From positions 3,734,501 to 3,798,500 of the forward strand of contig NZ_VCBX02000001.1 in the NCBI RefSeq assembly GCF_005938745.2: a stretch of DNA of 64,000 nucleotides. The letters are read 5' to 3'. This DNA is from Rhodococcus sp. KBS0724 (GTDB lineage Bacteria > Actinomycetota > Actinomycetes > Mycobacteriales > Mycobacteriaceae). The notes under the pieces were generated by a model. It worked only from the letters and a program-made list of their open reading frames with translations. It was not told where the DNA came from and did no database searches. Below are positions 18,601-27,793 of this stretch, in pieces. The position numbers and the translations under genes were made by a program. The first letter of the stretch is position 1, and every line of letters begins with the position of its first letter.

Positions 18601-20172
18601 CAGTTGAACGAAGTAGTCGTACAGCAGTCTGGGACGCTCGGAGAGCACCGCGAGTGGCGTGTCGGTTCCCATCGACCCCACCGGCTCGTGGCCTGTGGCG
18701 GCCATCGGCGTCAGAACCACACTGAGGTCTTCCTCCGTGTATCCGAAAACCTGCTGATGCTCGATCAACACCTCTGGGTCGCCACGGGCTCTAGGGGGAT
18801 CAGGTATGTCGCCGACCAGGGTGAGGTTTGCGTCGAGCCAGCGCCCGTAAGGCGCCGCACCCGCCAACTCGGCCTTGATCTCGTCGTCGGGAACAATTCG
18901 CTGTTGCGAGGTGTCCAGCAGAAACATTCGACCGGGTTCGAGTCGCCCCTTGGCGATCACGTCAGCCGGCGGCACATCGAACACACCACTCTCGCTGGAC
19001 AATACGACCCGGCCCGCCCGAGTGCGCCACCAGCGCCCTGGCCGTAGCCCATTGCGGTCGAGGACGGCTCCAACCACGGTTCCGTCACTGAACGTCACTG
19101 AGGCCGGCCCGTCCCATGCCTCCATCAGGCACGCATGAAATTGATAGAACGCCCGCAGTTCTGCCGACATCGACGCATCCTGTTCCCAGGCAGCGGGAAT
19201 CATCATCACGACCGAATGTGGCACACTTCGCCCGCCGAGGGACAACAACTCGAGTGCCTCGTCGAACGACGCAGAATCCGACACCCCCGGGGTGCAGATC
19301 GATGTCAGCCCATCCAGAGCACCACCGAAGAGTTCACTCCGTAGTTGCGGCTCGCGCGCCCGCATCCAATTTCGGTTTCCCACAATGGTATTGAACTCAC
19401 CGTTGTGTGCGACAAATCTGAACGGTTGCGCCAGCGTCCATGACGGAAACGTGTTGGTCGAGAACCTGCTGTGCACGACGGCTAGTGCGCTGCACATCCG
19501 CTCGTCCACCAGATCCGGGTAGAACTGCGTCAACTGAGACGGCGTCACCATCGCCTTGTACACCATCGTTCGCGCCGAGAACGACGGAAAGTAGACGCCG
19601 GAACCCTCGTCTGCAACGTCAGGCGTGATCCGTTCCGCCCGCTTACGCAACAAGAGGACACGGCGATCCAAAGCGATCCCGCCCGAGCCTGCCTGCGTGT
19701 CCGCGACAAAACACTGACTGACATACGGCGCACAGACCGTTGCCGCAGCGCCCAAGACCCCCGAATCGACGGGAACATCTCGCCAACCGAGTACCGACAA
19801 TCCCACCGAATATGCACACCGTTCGATCCGCTCGATTGCACGTCGCCGGGGCCGCACCGCCTGGGGAAGAAAGCAGATACCGGCCGCAAACCGATTCTCA
19901 CCACGCCCGTTTACATCTGGTAACACGAAGTCTGTGGTCGCCCTCAGCAATTCGACGGGCAACTGAACAAGTATCCCCGCTCCGTCACCGGTGGCGGAAT
20001 CCGCTCCGATGGCGCCTCGATGGGACAGCTTGCGCAGCGTAGACAAGCCGTCTCGCACGATCGAATGAGAGCGTCTGCCGTAGATGTCAGCGACAACGGC
20101 GACACCACACGAATCTGCTTCCTGATCGGGGTTGTACAACCCCTGCGGACCAGGCATCTGAGAAAACAGCAT
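15673..20172 (-). CDS. gltB: Glutamate synthase large subunit
   Basis: The ferredoxin/NADPH-type large subunit, 1499 residues. It transfers the glutamine amide to 2-oxoglutarate. The class II glutaminase domain is at the N-terminus with presumptive catalytic Cys in [13 protein letters not shown] after a short propeptide. The FMN/synthase domain contains [25 protein letters not shown] and [36 protein letters not shown]. The 3Fe-4S cysteines are in [15 protein letters not shown]. The C-terminal beta-helix (GxxxG-rich, [11 protein letters not shown]) ends the protein. The ATG at 20172 is chosen because GGAGGG lies just upstream; an in-frame ATG at 20220 adds 16 unconvincing residues. Confidence 0.95.
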   Translation of the reverse strand: [1499 protein letters not shown]

Positions 20173-20257
20173 GCGTGCCCTCCACCATGCGGGGCCGCCA
20201 CACGAACCCGCAACCGGCAAGGGTCAGTTTACAACCGGTATGTGCAGGTTGAAATAG

Positions 20258-20288
20258 AAAAACCGCGGCACCCCGATGTCGGGGTGCC
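20258..20288 (-). terminator. Intrinsic terminator after the TM2-protein gene
   Basis: GGCACCCC (20267-20274) pairs with GGGGTGCC (20281-20288). On the minus strand the hairpin is followed by a run of five T bases at about 20258-20262. It ends the TM2 transcript before gltB. Confidence 0.75.
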
Positions 20289-20310
20289 ACGGCGAAATCT
20301 CCGAGAAGGC

Positions 20311-21120
20311 TCAGCTGCGGAGTGGTCGCCCGTACTTGTCCTTCACACTGCCTGTCAGCATCATGATTCCATCGATCAAGGGCCAGATACCACCGATTCC
20401 ACACGTCAACCAGGTAACCGCAATCTGTGCAATCGCAGTACCGGGCTGATTGAGATAGAACCGACCGGCGCCGAATGCGCCGAGCAGAATACCGAGTAGA
20501 CCGGCCGTCACCTTCGACTTGTCAGACAAGGGCTGTCCGGTGAATGGATCACGACCGAACGGCGCCGACGGGTCGACAAAACCGTACGGCTGCGCGTAGG
20601 GCTGCTGCTGCCCGTAACCGGGCGTCTGCGGCGGAGCGGTGTACCCCTGAACCGGCGGCGCTGCATATGGATTTGCGCTCTGGTCAGCGGGGACGCCGTA
20701 CACCGGACCGTCGGCGGGCGGCGGATAGCTCTGCTGCTGAAACGGCTGCTGATAAGTCGGCGGCTCGTAATTCGGCGGCGCGGGTTCCGCAACCGGGTAC
20801 GCGGCCGTCGGGTTCGCAGCCGTCGGATCCGACGCAGCCGAGAAAGCAGTGGTGGGCTCCGTCCCCGCCGGCGGCGGATAAATCGGATGGCTCCCCCAGC
20901 CCGGGCCGTTACCCATTCCCGCATAGGTGTCCCAGCCAGGTCCGGTGCCCGTCGTTTCGGTTGACGGAGTCTTCTCCGTCGGCGCCGTGGTTTCGCTCAA
21001 GGAAGCATCAGCGGTTGCCTCGTAGTCGAAAGGTGAGCCGAACTGCGGGGGAACCGCAGACTGCGAGCCCGAGGAGTCCCCCGACTGTGCGGGATCCGGA
21101 TTCTTGTTCAAGTCAGGCAA
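20311..21120 (-). CDS. TM2-domain membrane protein with Pro/Gln-rich N-terminal region
   Basis: A 269-residue protein of two parts. Residues 1 to about 190 are low complexity, rich in Pro, Ala, Gln, Tyr and Thr, probably disordered. Residues about 200-269 are a TM2 domain: two membrane helices with the motif LLGILLGAFGAGRFYLNQPG and CGIGGIWPLIDGIMML, joined by a short turn. TM2 proteins are common in mycolata and their function is not established. The hairpin at 20258-20288 ends its transcript. Confidence 0.8.
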   Translation of the reverse strand: MPDLNKNPDPAQSGDSSGSQSAVPPQFGSPFDYEATADASLSETTAPTEKTPSTETTGTGPGWDTYAGMGNGPGWGSHPIYPPPAGTEPTTAFSAASDPTAANPTAAYPVAEPAPPNYEPPTYQQPFQQQSYPPPADGPVYGVPADQSANPYAAPPVQGYTAPPQTPGYGQQQPYAQPYGFVDPSAPFGRDPFTGQPLSDKSKVTAGLLGILLGAFGAGRFYLNQPGTAIAQIAVTWLTCGIGGIWPLIDGIMMLTGSVKDKYGRPLRS

Positions 21121-21206
21121 CGTGCATTCCTTCGGGTCGACGACGGTCCGGCAAATCGTTGAGGCAAGTGATCTTTATACCTCGAACTGGGTGCGATGCG
21201 AACCAA

Positions 21207-22256
21207 TCATTGTTTGTCCGGCTTCTTCAGATCAACGTTCGGTTTTCCGTCTGCGCCGGCTGAATCAGCAACCTTCGACGCTCCGACACCGTCAGTCGAG
21301 TCGGTCCCACCGTCGGAAGTATCCGAAGCTGTGTTCTCGACAGCCGTGTTGTCGAGAGGCGTGTTGTCGAGAGGCGTGTTCTCGACGTAGTCCTTCGACT
21401 TCAGTTCGGAAGGATCTTCACGACCCTTCTTCGCCAGCAGGAAGTACGCAACGGCCGCCACGAACACGATCACCGAGGTGAAGGAGTTGACACGAATACC
21501 TGCCAGTTCGTATGCCGGATCGTCGCGCATGAGTTCGACGAAGAACCGCCCGGCGCAGTAGCCCGCCACATAGAGAGCAAACAGACGCCCATGACCGATC
21601 TTGAATCGACGGTCGACCACAACAAGCGCAATGACGATGAGGACGTTCCACAAGGCCTCGTACAGGAACGTGGGATGCACGACCTTCTCGACGACACCGG
21701 TGGAGACACCGGACAACGCGTCGGTCTGACCTGACGAGTTCACGCGGTGGAAGATCTCCAGGCCCCACGGCACTGTGGTCTCGCGGCCGTACAACTCCTG
21801 GTTGAAGTAGTTGCCGAACCGGCCTATTGCCTGCGCGAGCAACACACCAGGCGCGATGGCGTCACCGAGCGCCGCGACCGGGATTCCACGTCTGCGGCAC
21901 CCGATCCACGCGCCGACACCGCCGAGGAAGACCGCGCCCCAGATTCCGAGGCCACCGTTCCACACTTTGAGTGCGTCGATCGGTGTGCCGCCTTCACCGA
22001 AATACTGCGGCCAGTCGGTGAGCACGTGGTACAGCCGGCCACCGATCAAGCCGAACGGCACGGCCCAGACTGCGATATCGAGAACGGTGCCCTTCTCGCC
22101 GCCTCGCGCGACCCAACGCCGATCGCCCCAGACGATGGCGACGATGATTCCGGCGATGATGCAGAGCGCGTAGGCACGCAGTGCTACGGGTCCGACGTAC
22201 CAGACACCTTGTGGCGGGCTGGGAATGTAGGCCAGTAGTTCAACAGTTGACGTCAC
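21207..22256 (-). CDS. lgt: Prolipoprotein diacylglyceryl transferase with long hydrophilic C-terminal tail
   Basis: Membrane enzyme that adds diacylglycerol from phosphatidylglycerol to the lipobox Cys of prolipoproteins. The Lgt signature GRFGNYFNQELYGRETTVPWGLEI is present near residue 145, as are WNGGLGIWGA and GHGRLFALYVAGYCAGRFFVELMRDDPA. The catalytic core ends around residue 280. A charged tail of about 65 residues follows, with a pentapeptide-like repeat (ENTPLDNTPLDNTAVENTA). Its start overlaps the trpA stop by 4 bases, the order trpA-lgt being the same as Rv1613-Rv1614. It is needed to process lipoproteins such as those encoded at 5362, 7817 and 32624. Confidence 0.95.
   Translation of the reverse strand: MTSTVELLAYIPSPPQGVWYVGPVALRAYALCIIAGIIVAIVWGDRRWVARGGEKGTVLDIAVWAVPFGLIGGRLYHVLTDWPQYFGEGGTPIDALKVWNGGLGIWGAVFLGGVGAWIGCRRRGIPVAALGDAIAPGVLLAQAIGRFGNYFNQELYGRETTVPWGLEIFHRVNSSGQTDALSGVSTGVVEKVVHPTFLYEALWNVLIVIALVVVDRRFKIGHGRLFALYVAGYCAGRFFVELMRDDPAYELAGIRVNSFTSVIVFVAAVAYFLLAKKGREDPSELKSKDYVENTPLDNTPLDNTAVENTASDTSDGGTDSTDGVGASKVADSAGADGKPNVDLKKPDKQ
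21331..21388. repeat. 15-bp tandem repeat coding for the lgt tail
   Basis: About three in-frame copies of a 15-bp unit containing gtgttgtcgagaggc occur here, encoding the NTPLD-type pentapeptides of Lgt. The unit length keeps the frame, so copy number could vary between strains without breaking the gene. Confidence 0.7.
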
Positions 22257-23056
22257 GACGCCACGTTAGCCGAGCGGACACCTTCAGCGAGTTCTTCGGT
22301 GAGGGTGCGGACAGCTCCGAGTCCGTTCTCCACAGCCGAGACCAGCGCGGATCCGACGATCACCGCGTCGGCGTAGGCGGCAATTTCTGCCGCTTGCACG
22401 CCGGAGCGAACGCCGAGCCCGACACCGACCGGGATATCGGAATGCGCACGAATCCGTGCAGTCAGTTCCGGTGCCATCGACGACACAGCGTCGCGGGCTC
22501 CGGTCACGCCCATCGTGGAGGCCGCGTACACGAACCCGCTACTCGCCTCGAGTGTCATTGCCAGACGCTCTTCGGTGGACGAAGGTGCAACGAGGAAGAT
22601 CCGATCGAGGTGGTGCTTCTCGGAAGCTTCCATCCAGTCGGCGGCCTCGTCGGGAATGAGGTTGGGAGTGATCAGGCCGAGTCCGCCGGCAGCAGCGAGG
22701 TCGCGGGAGAACTTGTCGATGCCGTACTGCATGACCGGGTTCCAGTACGTCATGACAACTGCCTTGCCGCCGACCGAGCTGATCTGCTCGACGACGGTGA
22801 AAATGTCGCGCAAGCGGACGCCGTTACTGAGGGCGGTTTCAGCGGCACGCTGGATGGTCGGCCCGTCCATCACCGGATCGGAGTACGCGACCCCGACCTC
22901 GATGATGTCGCAGCCGCCGTCGACCATCGTCTTGAAGACGTCGATGGATTCGGAGACCGTCGGATAGCCCGCGGGCAGGTATCCGACGAGCGCAGCCCGG
23001 TTTTCCGCCTTGCATGCCGCAAAAGTGGATGCGAGGCGTGATGGTCGTTCGCTCAC
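22253..23056 (-). CDS. trpA: Tryptophan synthase alpha subunit
   Basis: Cleaves indole-3-glycerol phosphate to indole, which is passed to TrpB. It is 267 residues, a TIM barrel. The two acid residues are visible in [18 protein letters not shown] (Glu general acid and Asp). [13 protein letters not shown] and the C-terminal phosphate loop [11 protein letters not shown] are also present. It overlaps trpB by 4 bases and lgt by 4 bases, so trpB-trpA-lgt are translationally coupled. Confidence 0.96.
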   Translation of the reverse strand: MSERPSRLASTFAACKAENRAALVGYLPAGYPTVSESIDVFKTMVDGGCDIIEVGVAYSDPVMDGPTIQRAAETALSNGVRLRDIFTVVEQISSVGGKAVVMTYWNPVMQYGIDKFSRDLAAAGGLGLITPNLIPDEAADWMEASEKHHLDRIFLVAPSSTEERLAMTLEASSGFVYAASTMGVTGARDAVSSMAPELTARIRAHSDIPVGVGLGVRSGVQAAEIAAYADAVIVGSALVSAVENGLGAVRTLTEELAEGVRSANVAS

Positions 23057-24369
23057 TTGTCCGAGCCTTCCGTGTTGTTCTGGCCTGCACTCTGGTCGGC
23101 ATCGTCGAAAAGACCGAACCAGCTCGCGGCGGTATCCATGTCCTTGTCACCACGACCGGACAGGTTGACGACGATGATGGCGCCTTCACCGAGTTCCTTG
23201 CCGAGGCGCAACGCGCCGGCGACCGCGTGCGCGGATTCGATGGCCGGGATGATGCCTTCGCGTCGTGAGAGCAGAAGGAGCGCATCCATTGCCTCGGAAT
23301 CGGTGACGGGTTCGTACGTCGCCCGACCGATGTCGTTGAGATACGCATGTTCCGGACCGACACCCGGATAGTCCAAACCTGCAGAGATGGAATGCGATTC
23401 GATTGTCTGGCCGTCTTCGTCCTGCAGCAGGTACGAGTACGCGCCTTGGAATGCACCAGGCGTTCCGCCGGCGAATGTTGCTGCATGCCTACCGGTTTCG
23501 ACGCCGTCGCCGGCTGCCTCGTAACCCACCAGCCGAACCGAGAGATCGTCGATGAAGGGGTGGAAGATGCCGATGGCGTTGGAACCGCCACCGACACAAG
23601 CGGTGACGGCGTCGGGAAGGCGACCGGTCAGGGCCTGAACCTGAGCGCGAGCCTCGAGACCGATGACCCGCTGAAAATCGCGCACGAGGGTCGGGAACGG
23701 GTGTGGACCGGCAGCGGTACCGAAACAGTAATAGGTGTCGTCCGCGTGGGAAACCCAATCGCGGAGAGCTTCGTTGATCGCATCCTTGAGTGTGCGCGAA
23801 CCGGTTTCGACCGAGACGACCTCGGCGCCCAGCAGACGCATCCTGGCGACGTTCAAGGCCTGACGTTCGGTGTCGACGGCACCCATGTAGATCACACACT
23901 CGAGTCCGAGCAGCGCGCACGCGGTGGCCGAGGCGACGCCGTGCTGTCCCGCCCCGGTCTCGGCGATGATGCGTGTCTTACCCATGCGCTTGGCCAGAAG
24001 TACCTGACCGAGAACGTTGTTGATCTTGTGAGAACCGGTGTGGTTCAGATCTTCACGCTTGAGGATGATGCGAGCGCCGCCGGCATATTCGCTCATACGC
24101 GTTGCTTCGAAAATCGGCGACGGACGGCCGGTGTAATCGCGCTGCAGTCGATCGAGTTCGTTCAGGAAAGCGTCGTCGCTGCGGGCCTTCTCGTATTCGG
24201 CGGTAACTTCCTCGATAACCGCCATGAGCGCCTCGGGCACGTGCCGTCCGCCGTAGACACCGAAATGCCCTCCGGTGTCCGGCTCATGAGTAGTGCGCTC
24301 GGCAAGTCCGGCACTGGCCGGCGGCAGATTGCCGCCCTTGAAGACTGGTCCCTGAGTACGTGAAGTCAC
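23053..24369 (-). CDS. trpB: Tryptophan synthase beta subunit
   Basis: PLP enzyme that condenses indole with serine to tryptophan. It is 438 residues with an N-terminal extension of about 35. The PLP lysine is in [14 protein letters not shown], the PLP phosphate loop is [10 protein letters not shown], and [10 protein letters not shown] carries the catalytic Glu region. [14 protein letters not shown] and the C-terminal LSGRGDKD are typical. It overlaps trpA by 4 bases. Upstream lies a 99-base gap to trpC with alternative hairpins. Confidence 0.96.
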   Translation of the reverse strand: MTSRTQGPVFKGGNLPPASAGLAERTTHEPDTGGHFGVYGGRHVPEALMAVIEEVTAEYEKARSDDAFLNELDRLQRDYTGRPSPIFEATRMSEYAGGARIILKREDLNHTGSHKINNVLGQVLLAKRMGKTRIIAETGAGQHGVASATACALLGLECVIYMGAVDTERQALNVARMRLLGAEVVSVETGSRTLKDAINEALRDWVSHADDTYYCFGTAAGPHPFPTLVRDFQRVIGLEARAQVQALTGRLPDAVTACVGGGSNAIGIFHPFIDDLSVRLVGYEAAGDGVETGRHAATFAGGTPGAFQGAYSYLLQDEDGQTIESHSISAGLDYPGVGPEHAYLNDIGRATYEPVTDSEAMDALLLLSRREGIIPAIESAHAVAGALRLGKELGEGAIIVVNLSGRGDKDMDTAASWFGLFDDADQSAGQNNTEGSDK

Positions 24370-24397
24370 CCCTCCAGTCTGCCTCGAGCGTGTCGCC

Positions 24398-24462
24398 TGT
24401 CACCGCCCGGGTACGGGCAGATGTCACCGCTCGGGTGCAGACACACTACTCCCGAGCGGTGA
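24398..24462 (-). promoter_or_regulatory. Alternative-pairing hairpins in the trpC-trpB gap
   Basis: Read as mRNA (minus strand), element A at 24462-24451 is followed by B at 24435-24424 and C at 24411-24400. A pairs perfectly over 12 bases with B, or over 12 bases with C using a single G-U wobble. B and C lie within a 15-bp direct repeat (24422-24436 and 24398-24412, one mismatch). Two mutually exclusive stems are the geometry expected of an attenuator or an mRNA processing/stability element. No U-tract follows, so simple termination is not evident. Confidence 0.5.
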
Positions 24463-24468
24463 TGCGAT

Positions 24469-25278
24469 TCAGCGCGACGGTTTAGGGCAGGACGGATGCG
24501 CTCCGGCGTTGACCAGATCGGCAACGGCCTTACGCGGATCACCGCTGGTCACGAGGCCTTCACCAACCAGGACGGCGTCGGCGCCTGCGCCTGCGTACGC
24601 CAGCAGATCGGCGGTGCCGCGAACCCCGGACTCGGCAATCTTGATGGTTTCGGTCGGCAGGCCGGGGGCGATCTGACCGAAGGTGTTCTTGTCGACCTCG
24701 AGAGTCTTGAGGTTGCGAGCGTTGACGCCGATAACTTTGGCGCCTGCCTCCAGCGCGCGATTGGCCTCTTCCTCGGTGTGCACCTCGACCAGCGCTGTCA
24801 TTCCCAAGGATTCGGTGCGATCGATCAGTGAGGCCAATGCCTGCTGCTCGAGTGCAGCGACGATCAGGAGGATGACGTCGGCACCGTGCGCGCGTGCCTC
24901 GTGAATCTGGTACGGACCGACGATGAAGTCCTTGCGCAGCACCGGAATGGTGACGGCTTTGCGGACGGCATCAAGATCGGCGAGCGATCCGTGGAAGCGA
25001 CGTTCTTCGGTGAGAACGCTGATGATTCGAGCGCCGCCTGCCTGATAGGCAGCCGCCAACTCGGCGGGGTCTGCGATGTCGGCGAGCGCACCCTTGGACG
25101 GGCTTGCTCGCTTCACCTCGGCGATGACGCCGATGCTCGGTTCCAGAAGTGCCGCTACAGCATCGAGAGCGGGGGGTGCAGTGGCCGCGGCAGCCTTGAC
25201 TGCAGCGAAGTCGAGTACGGCTTCGCGGGCGGCGACATCAGCGCGCACCCCGTCGAGAATCGAGTCGAGTACGGTCAT
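24469..25278 (-). CDS. trpC: Indole-3-glycerol phosphate synthase
   Basis: TIM-barrel enzyme closing the indole ring of tryptophan, 269 residues. Family motifs: [12 protein letters not shown] (catalytic Lys and Glu), [58 protein letters not shown] and [12 protein letters not shown]. The ATG at 25278 gives the length normal for the family; an in-frame start at 25326 adds 16 residues of no family likeness. It sits after the membrane-protein gene in the trp operon. Confidence 0.95.
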   Translation of the reverse strand: MTVLDSILDGVRADVAAREAVLDFAAVKAAAATAPPALDAVAALLEPSIGVIAEVKRASPSKGALADIADPAELAAAYQAGGARIISVLTEERRFHGSLADLDAVRKAVTIPVLRKDFIVGPYQIHEARAHGADVILLIVAALEQQALASLIDRTESLGMTALVEVHTEEEANRALEAGAKVIGVNARNLKTLEVDKNTFGQIAPGLPTETIKIAESGVRGTADLLAYAGAGADAVLVGEGLVTSGDPRKAVADLVNAGAHPSCPKPSR

Positions 25279-25409
25279 CGTGGCCCGAATCCTTTCTGGG
25301 CAAGTGCCCGATGTGAGATACGTCATCGGGGTGGTGTCAGCCTAGTTGGGCTATTTTTTGCTACTCCGCCGGGGTACCCACGCGCGTAGGAGTTCGGACG
25401 TAATCGAGG

Positions 25410-26153
25410 TCACGATCGTGAATCCTTGCCCGGCTCATTGCCGTCAGCGTCAGAGCCCGGCTCATCGCCGTCAGCGTCAGGTTTCTCGCCGTCTGCATCG
25501 AGCGTCGGATCTTCGCCGGCGTCGAGCGCGTCCCACAGCATCCGTTGTGTCACAGGCTCGTCGGCCGATTCCTTGTTTCCCTGCCCGAGCTTGGCCGCTG
25601 CCTCGCGGCGCGCTGCGGGGTTGTCGTACTTCGACGAGAGGCCGGCGCGCGCCTTGGGCTTTCGCATGAGCAGAACACCGGCAGCCAGCGCGGCAACTGC
25701 TCCCACGAGGGCAAGCAGCGGCGGTAACACCGACGACTCGGCGGAAACCTCTTCGAGGTGCGAGGACAGTTCGGCAAGATCTGCGGCACGGTCCGCATCC
25801 GCTCCCGAAACCAGGAGTTGCACCGCTGGAATTGCTACAGCGACGCCGACCAATCCCACCAACAGGCCGACTACTCGGACCGCCCACCCGCGGACCGCGA
25901 ACGACGCCGCAACAGCGGCAAGCAGCGTGAGAGCCAGCGGAGTCATCGCCGCCGCCCAGGTGCCACCGTCGAGATCCGTGGTGCGCGCCAATGTCTTACC
26001 GTCACTGGAGGTTACTTGTACCCACGTCATCCGTGAGCTTCCCCACAGCGCAACGGCGGCGAGACCCAGCAGAAGCGTGGTCAGCACCGTGGTGCTGCGC
26101 CCCGAACGAGGTGTCGGCGAGTCGGTGCCGGTGCTCGAAGCCTGTTCGCTCAC
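25410..26153 (-). CDS. trp-region conserved membrane protein (TIGR02234 type)
   Basis: Conserved actinobacterial membrane protein found between trpE and trpC (Rv1610 equivalent), 247 residues. Four membrane segments can be seen: [60 protein letters not shown] and [21 protein letters not shown]. The first extracytoplasmic loop has [11 protein letters not shown]. The C-terminal 70 residues are charged, with Asp/Glu/Gly repeats. It overlaps trpE by 4 bases. Its role is unknown despite the fixed position, so it is a candidate for tryptophan-pathway related transport or sensing. Confidence 0.85.
   Translation of the reverse strand: MSEQASSTGTDSPTPRSGRSTTVLTTLLLGLAAVALWGSSRMTWVQVTSSDGKTLARTTDLDGGTWAAAMTPLALTLLAAVAASFAVRGWAVRVVGLLVGLVGVAVAIPAVQLLVSGADADRAADLAELSSHLEEVSAESSVLPPLLALVGAVAALAAGVLLMRKPKARAGLSSKYDNPAARREAAAKLGQGNKESADEPVTQRMLWDALDAGEDPTLDADGEKPDADGDEPGSDADGNEPGKDSRS
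25428..25481. repeat. Two tandem 27-bp repeats in the tail of the trp membrane protein gene
   Basis: Copies at 25428-25454 and 25455-25481 differ at one position, and a more diverged third copy follows. They encode acidic DADG/EPG repeats. In frame. Confidence 0.7.
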
Positions 26154-27736
26154 TTACCTTCACCTCCGATGGTGCGCAACGTATGCGCCGACGCGATCGC
26201 ACTGAGCACCGCCATTGCCTTGTTCCGCGCCTCGGTGTCCTCGTAGACCGGATCCGAGTCGGCGACGATGCCCGCGCCGGCTTGGACGTACCCGATGCCG
26301 TCCTTGATGAGTGCGGTGCGGATCGCGATCGCGGTATCGGCGTCGCCGGCGAAGTCGAGGTATCCGACGATGCCGCCGTACACCCCGCGGCGGGTGGGTT
26401 CGAGTTCTTCGATCAGCTGCATTGCTCGAACCTTGGGCGCACCCGAGAGTGTTCCCGCCGGGAAACACGCCGTGACCGCGTCGAGCGCCTGCTTGCCCTC
26501 GGCCAGGTGCCCGGTCACGGTCGAGACCAGGTGCATGACGTGGCTGTATCGCTCGATGTGGCGGTAGTCGTGCACCTTGACAGTGCCGGGCCGGCAGACG
26601 CGCCCGAGGTCGTTGCGTCCGAGGTCGACCAGCATCAGGTGCTCGGAGTTTTCCTTCTCGTCCGCAAGGAGGTCCTTCTCGAGCAGGATGTCGTCTTCCT
26701 CGGTGGCACCGCGCCACCGGGTTCCGGCGATCGGGTGGGTGGTTGCGACGCCCTCCGAGACGGTGACCAATGCTTCGGGGCTGGATCCGACAATGGAGAA
26801 CGCGGTCTCACCGTCGGCGTTCGGAACGTTGAGCAGGTACATGTACGGACTGGGGTTCGACGCCCGCAACATCCGGTACACGTCGATAGGTGCTGCGGTG
26901 CAGTCGATCTCGAATCGCTGGGAGAGCACCACCTGGAAAGCCTCGCCGGCCTCGATGTCACCGATCAGCTTCTTCACGTCGACGCCGAAGCTCTCCGTCG
27001 TGCGCTGGCGACGATAGTTCGGGGTGACCTTGGCAAACGTGGACACCGTCGACGGCGCCGGCGCTGCAAGTGCCCGAGTCATCGCGTCGAGGCGAGCGAC
27101 GGCGTCGTCGTACGCCTCCTCGACCCGGGCATCGGTGCCGTCCCAGTTGACTGCGTTGGCGATCAGGGTGATCGCGCCCTCGTGATGGTCGACGGCGGCG
27201 ATGTCCGCGGCCAGCAGCATCACCATTTCGGGAATGTGCAGATCGTCGACGGCCGAATTGCCCACGTTCTCGAGGCGCCGGACGGCGTCGTATCCGAGGA
27301 ATCCGACCATCCCGCCGGTGAGGGGCGGCAGGTCCGGCAGACGCTCCGAGCGCAGCAGTTCGAGGGTGGCACCGAGTGCGTCGACAGGATTGCCACCGGA
27401 CGGTGCGCCGGCGGGGACGTTGCCGTACCAGGCGGCTTCGCCGTCGATGACGGTCAGTGCGGCGGGACTACCGACGCCGATGAAGGACCATCGTGACCAC
27501 GACCGGCCGTTCTCCGCGGATTCGAGAAGAAAGGTTCCCGGACGGTTCCCGGCCAGCTTCTCGTAAGCCGAGAGCGGAGTTTCGGAGTCCGCCAGCACTT
27601 TTCGCGTCACCGGAACTACCCGATGCTCGGCGGCGAGAGCGCGGAACTGCTCTCGCGTGGTGGTGGAATCGGACGCCGCATCGACAATCGCGGTGTCGGA
27701 CGAGGGTGCGGACTTGGAGGTGGGCTCGCCGTGCAT
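26150..27736 (-). CDS. trpE: Anthranilate synthase component I
   Basis: First committed enzyme of tryptophan synthesis (chorismate to anthranilate), 528 residues. The N-terminal allosteric domain carries [20 protein letters not shown] (with the LLES motif of the Trp-binding site). The chorismate-binding domain has [59 protein letters not shown] and [14 protein letters not shown]. It is the first gene of trpE-(membrane protein)-trpC-trpB-trpA-lgt. Only 57 bases separate it from divergent bcp, too short for a classic leader-peptide attenuator. Confidence 0.95.
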   Translation of the reverse strand: MHGEPTSKSAPSSDTAIVDAASDSTTTREQFRALAAEHRVVPVTRKVLADSETPLSAYEKLAGNRPGTFLLESAENGRSWSRWSFIGVGSPAALTVIDGEAAWYGNVPAGAPSGGNPVDALGATLELLRSERLPDLPPLTGGMVGFLGYDAVRRLENVGNSAVDDLHIPEMVMLLAADIAAVDHHEGAITLIANAVNWDGTDARVEEAYDDAVARLDAMTRALAAPAPSTVSTFAKVTPNYRRQRTTESFGVDVKKLIGDIEAGEAFQVVLSQRFEIDCTAAPIDVYRMLRASNPSPYMYLLNVPNADGETAFSIVGSSPEALVTVSEGVATTHPIAGTRWRGATEEDDILLEKDLLADEKENSEHLMLVDLGRNDLGRVCRPGTVKVHDYRHIERYSHVMHLVSTVTGHLAEGKQALDAVTACFPAGTLSGAPKVRAMQLIEELEPTRRGVYGGIVGYLDFAGDADTAIAIRTALIKDGIGYVQAGAGIVADSDPVYEDTEARNKAMAVLSAIASAHTLRTIGGEGK

Positions 27737-27793
27737 GACTCCATCATCCCAGGCTCACCCGTGCGGGCCTCGTTCGCGGGTAACCTCAGCCGA

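Noticed and set aside
25991..27496. A 501-codon plus-strand frame opposite trpE
   Set aside because: Only the minus strand shows anthranilate synthase motifs; the plus frame is Val/Arg/Asp-rich noise.
27737..27793. trp leader peptide or attenuator before trpE
   Set aside because: Only 57 bases separate trpE from bcp, and no Trp-rich small frame or terminator hairpin is seen.
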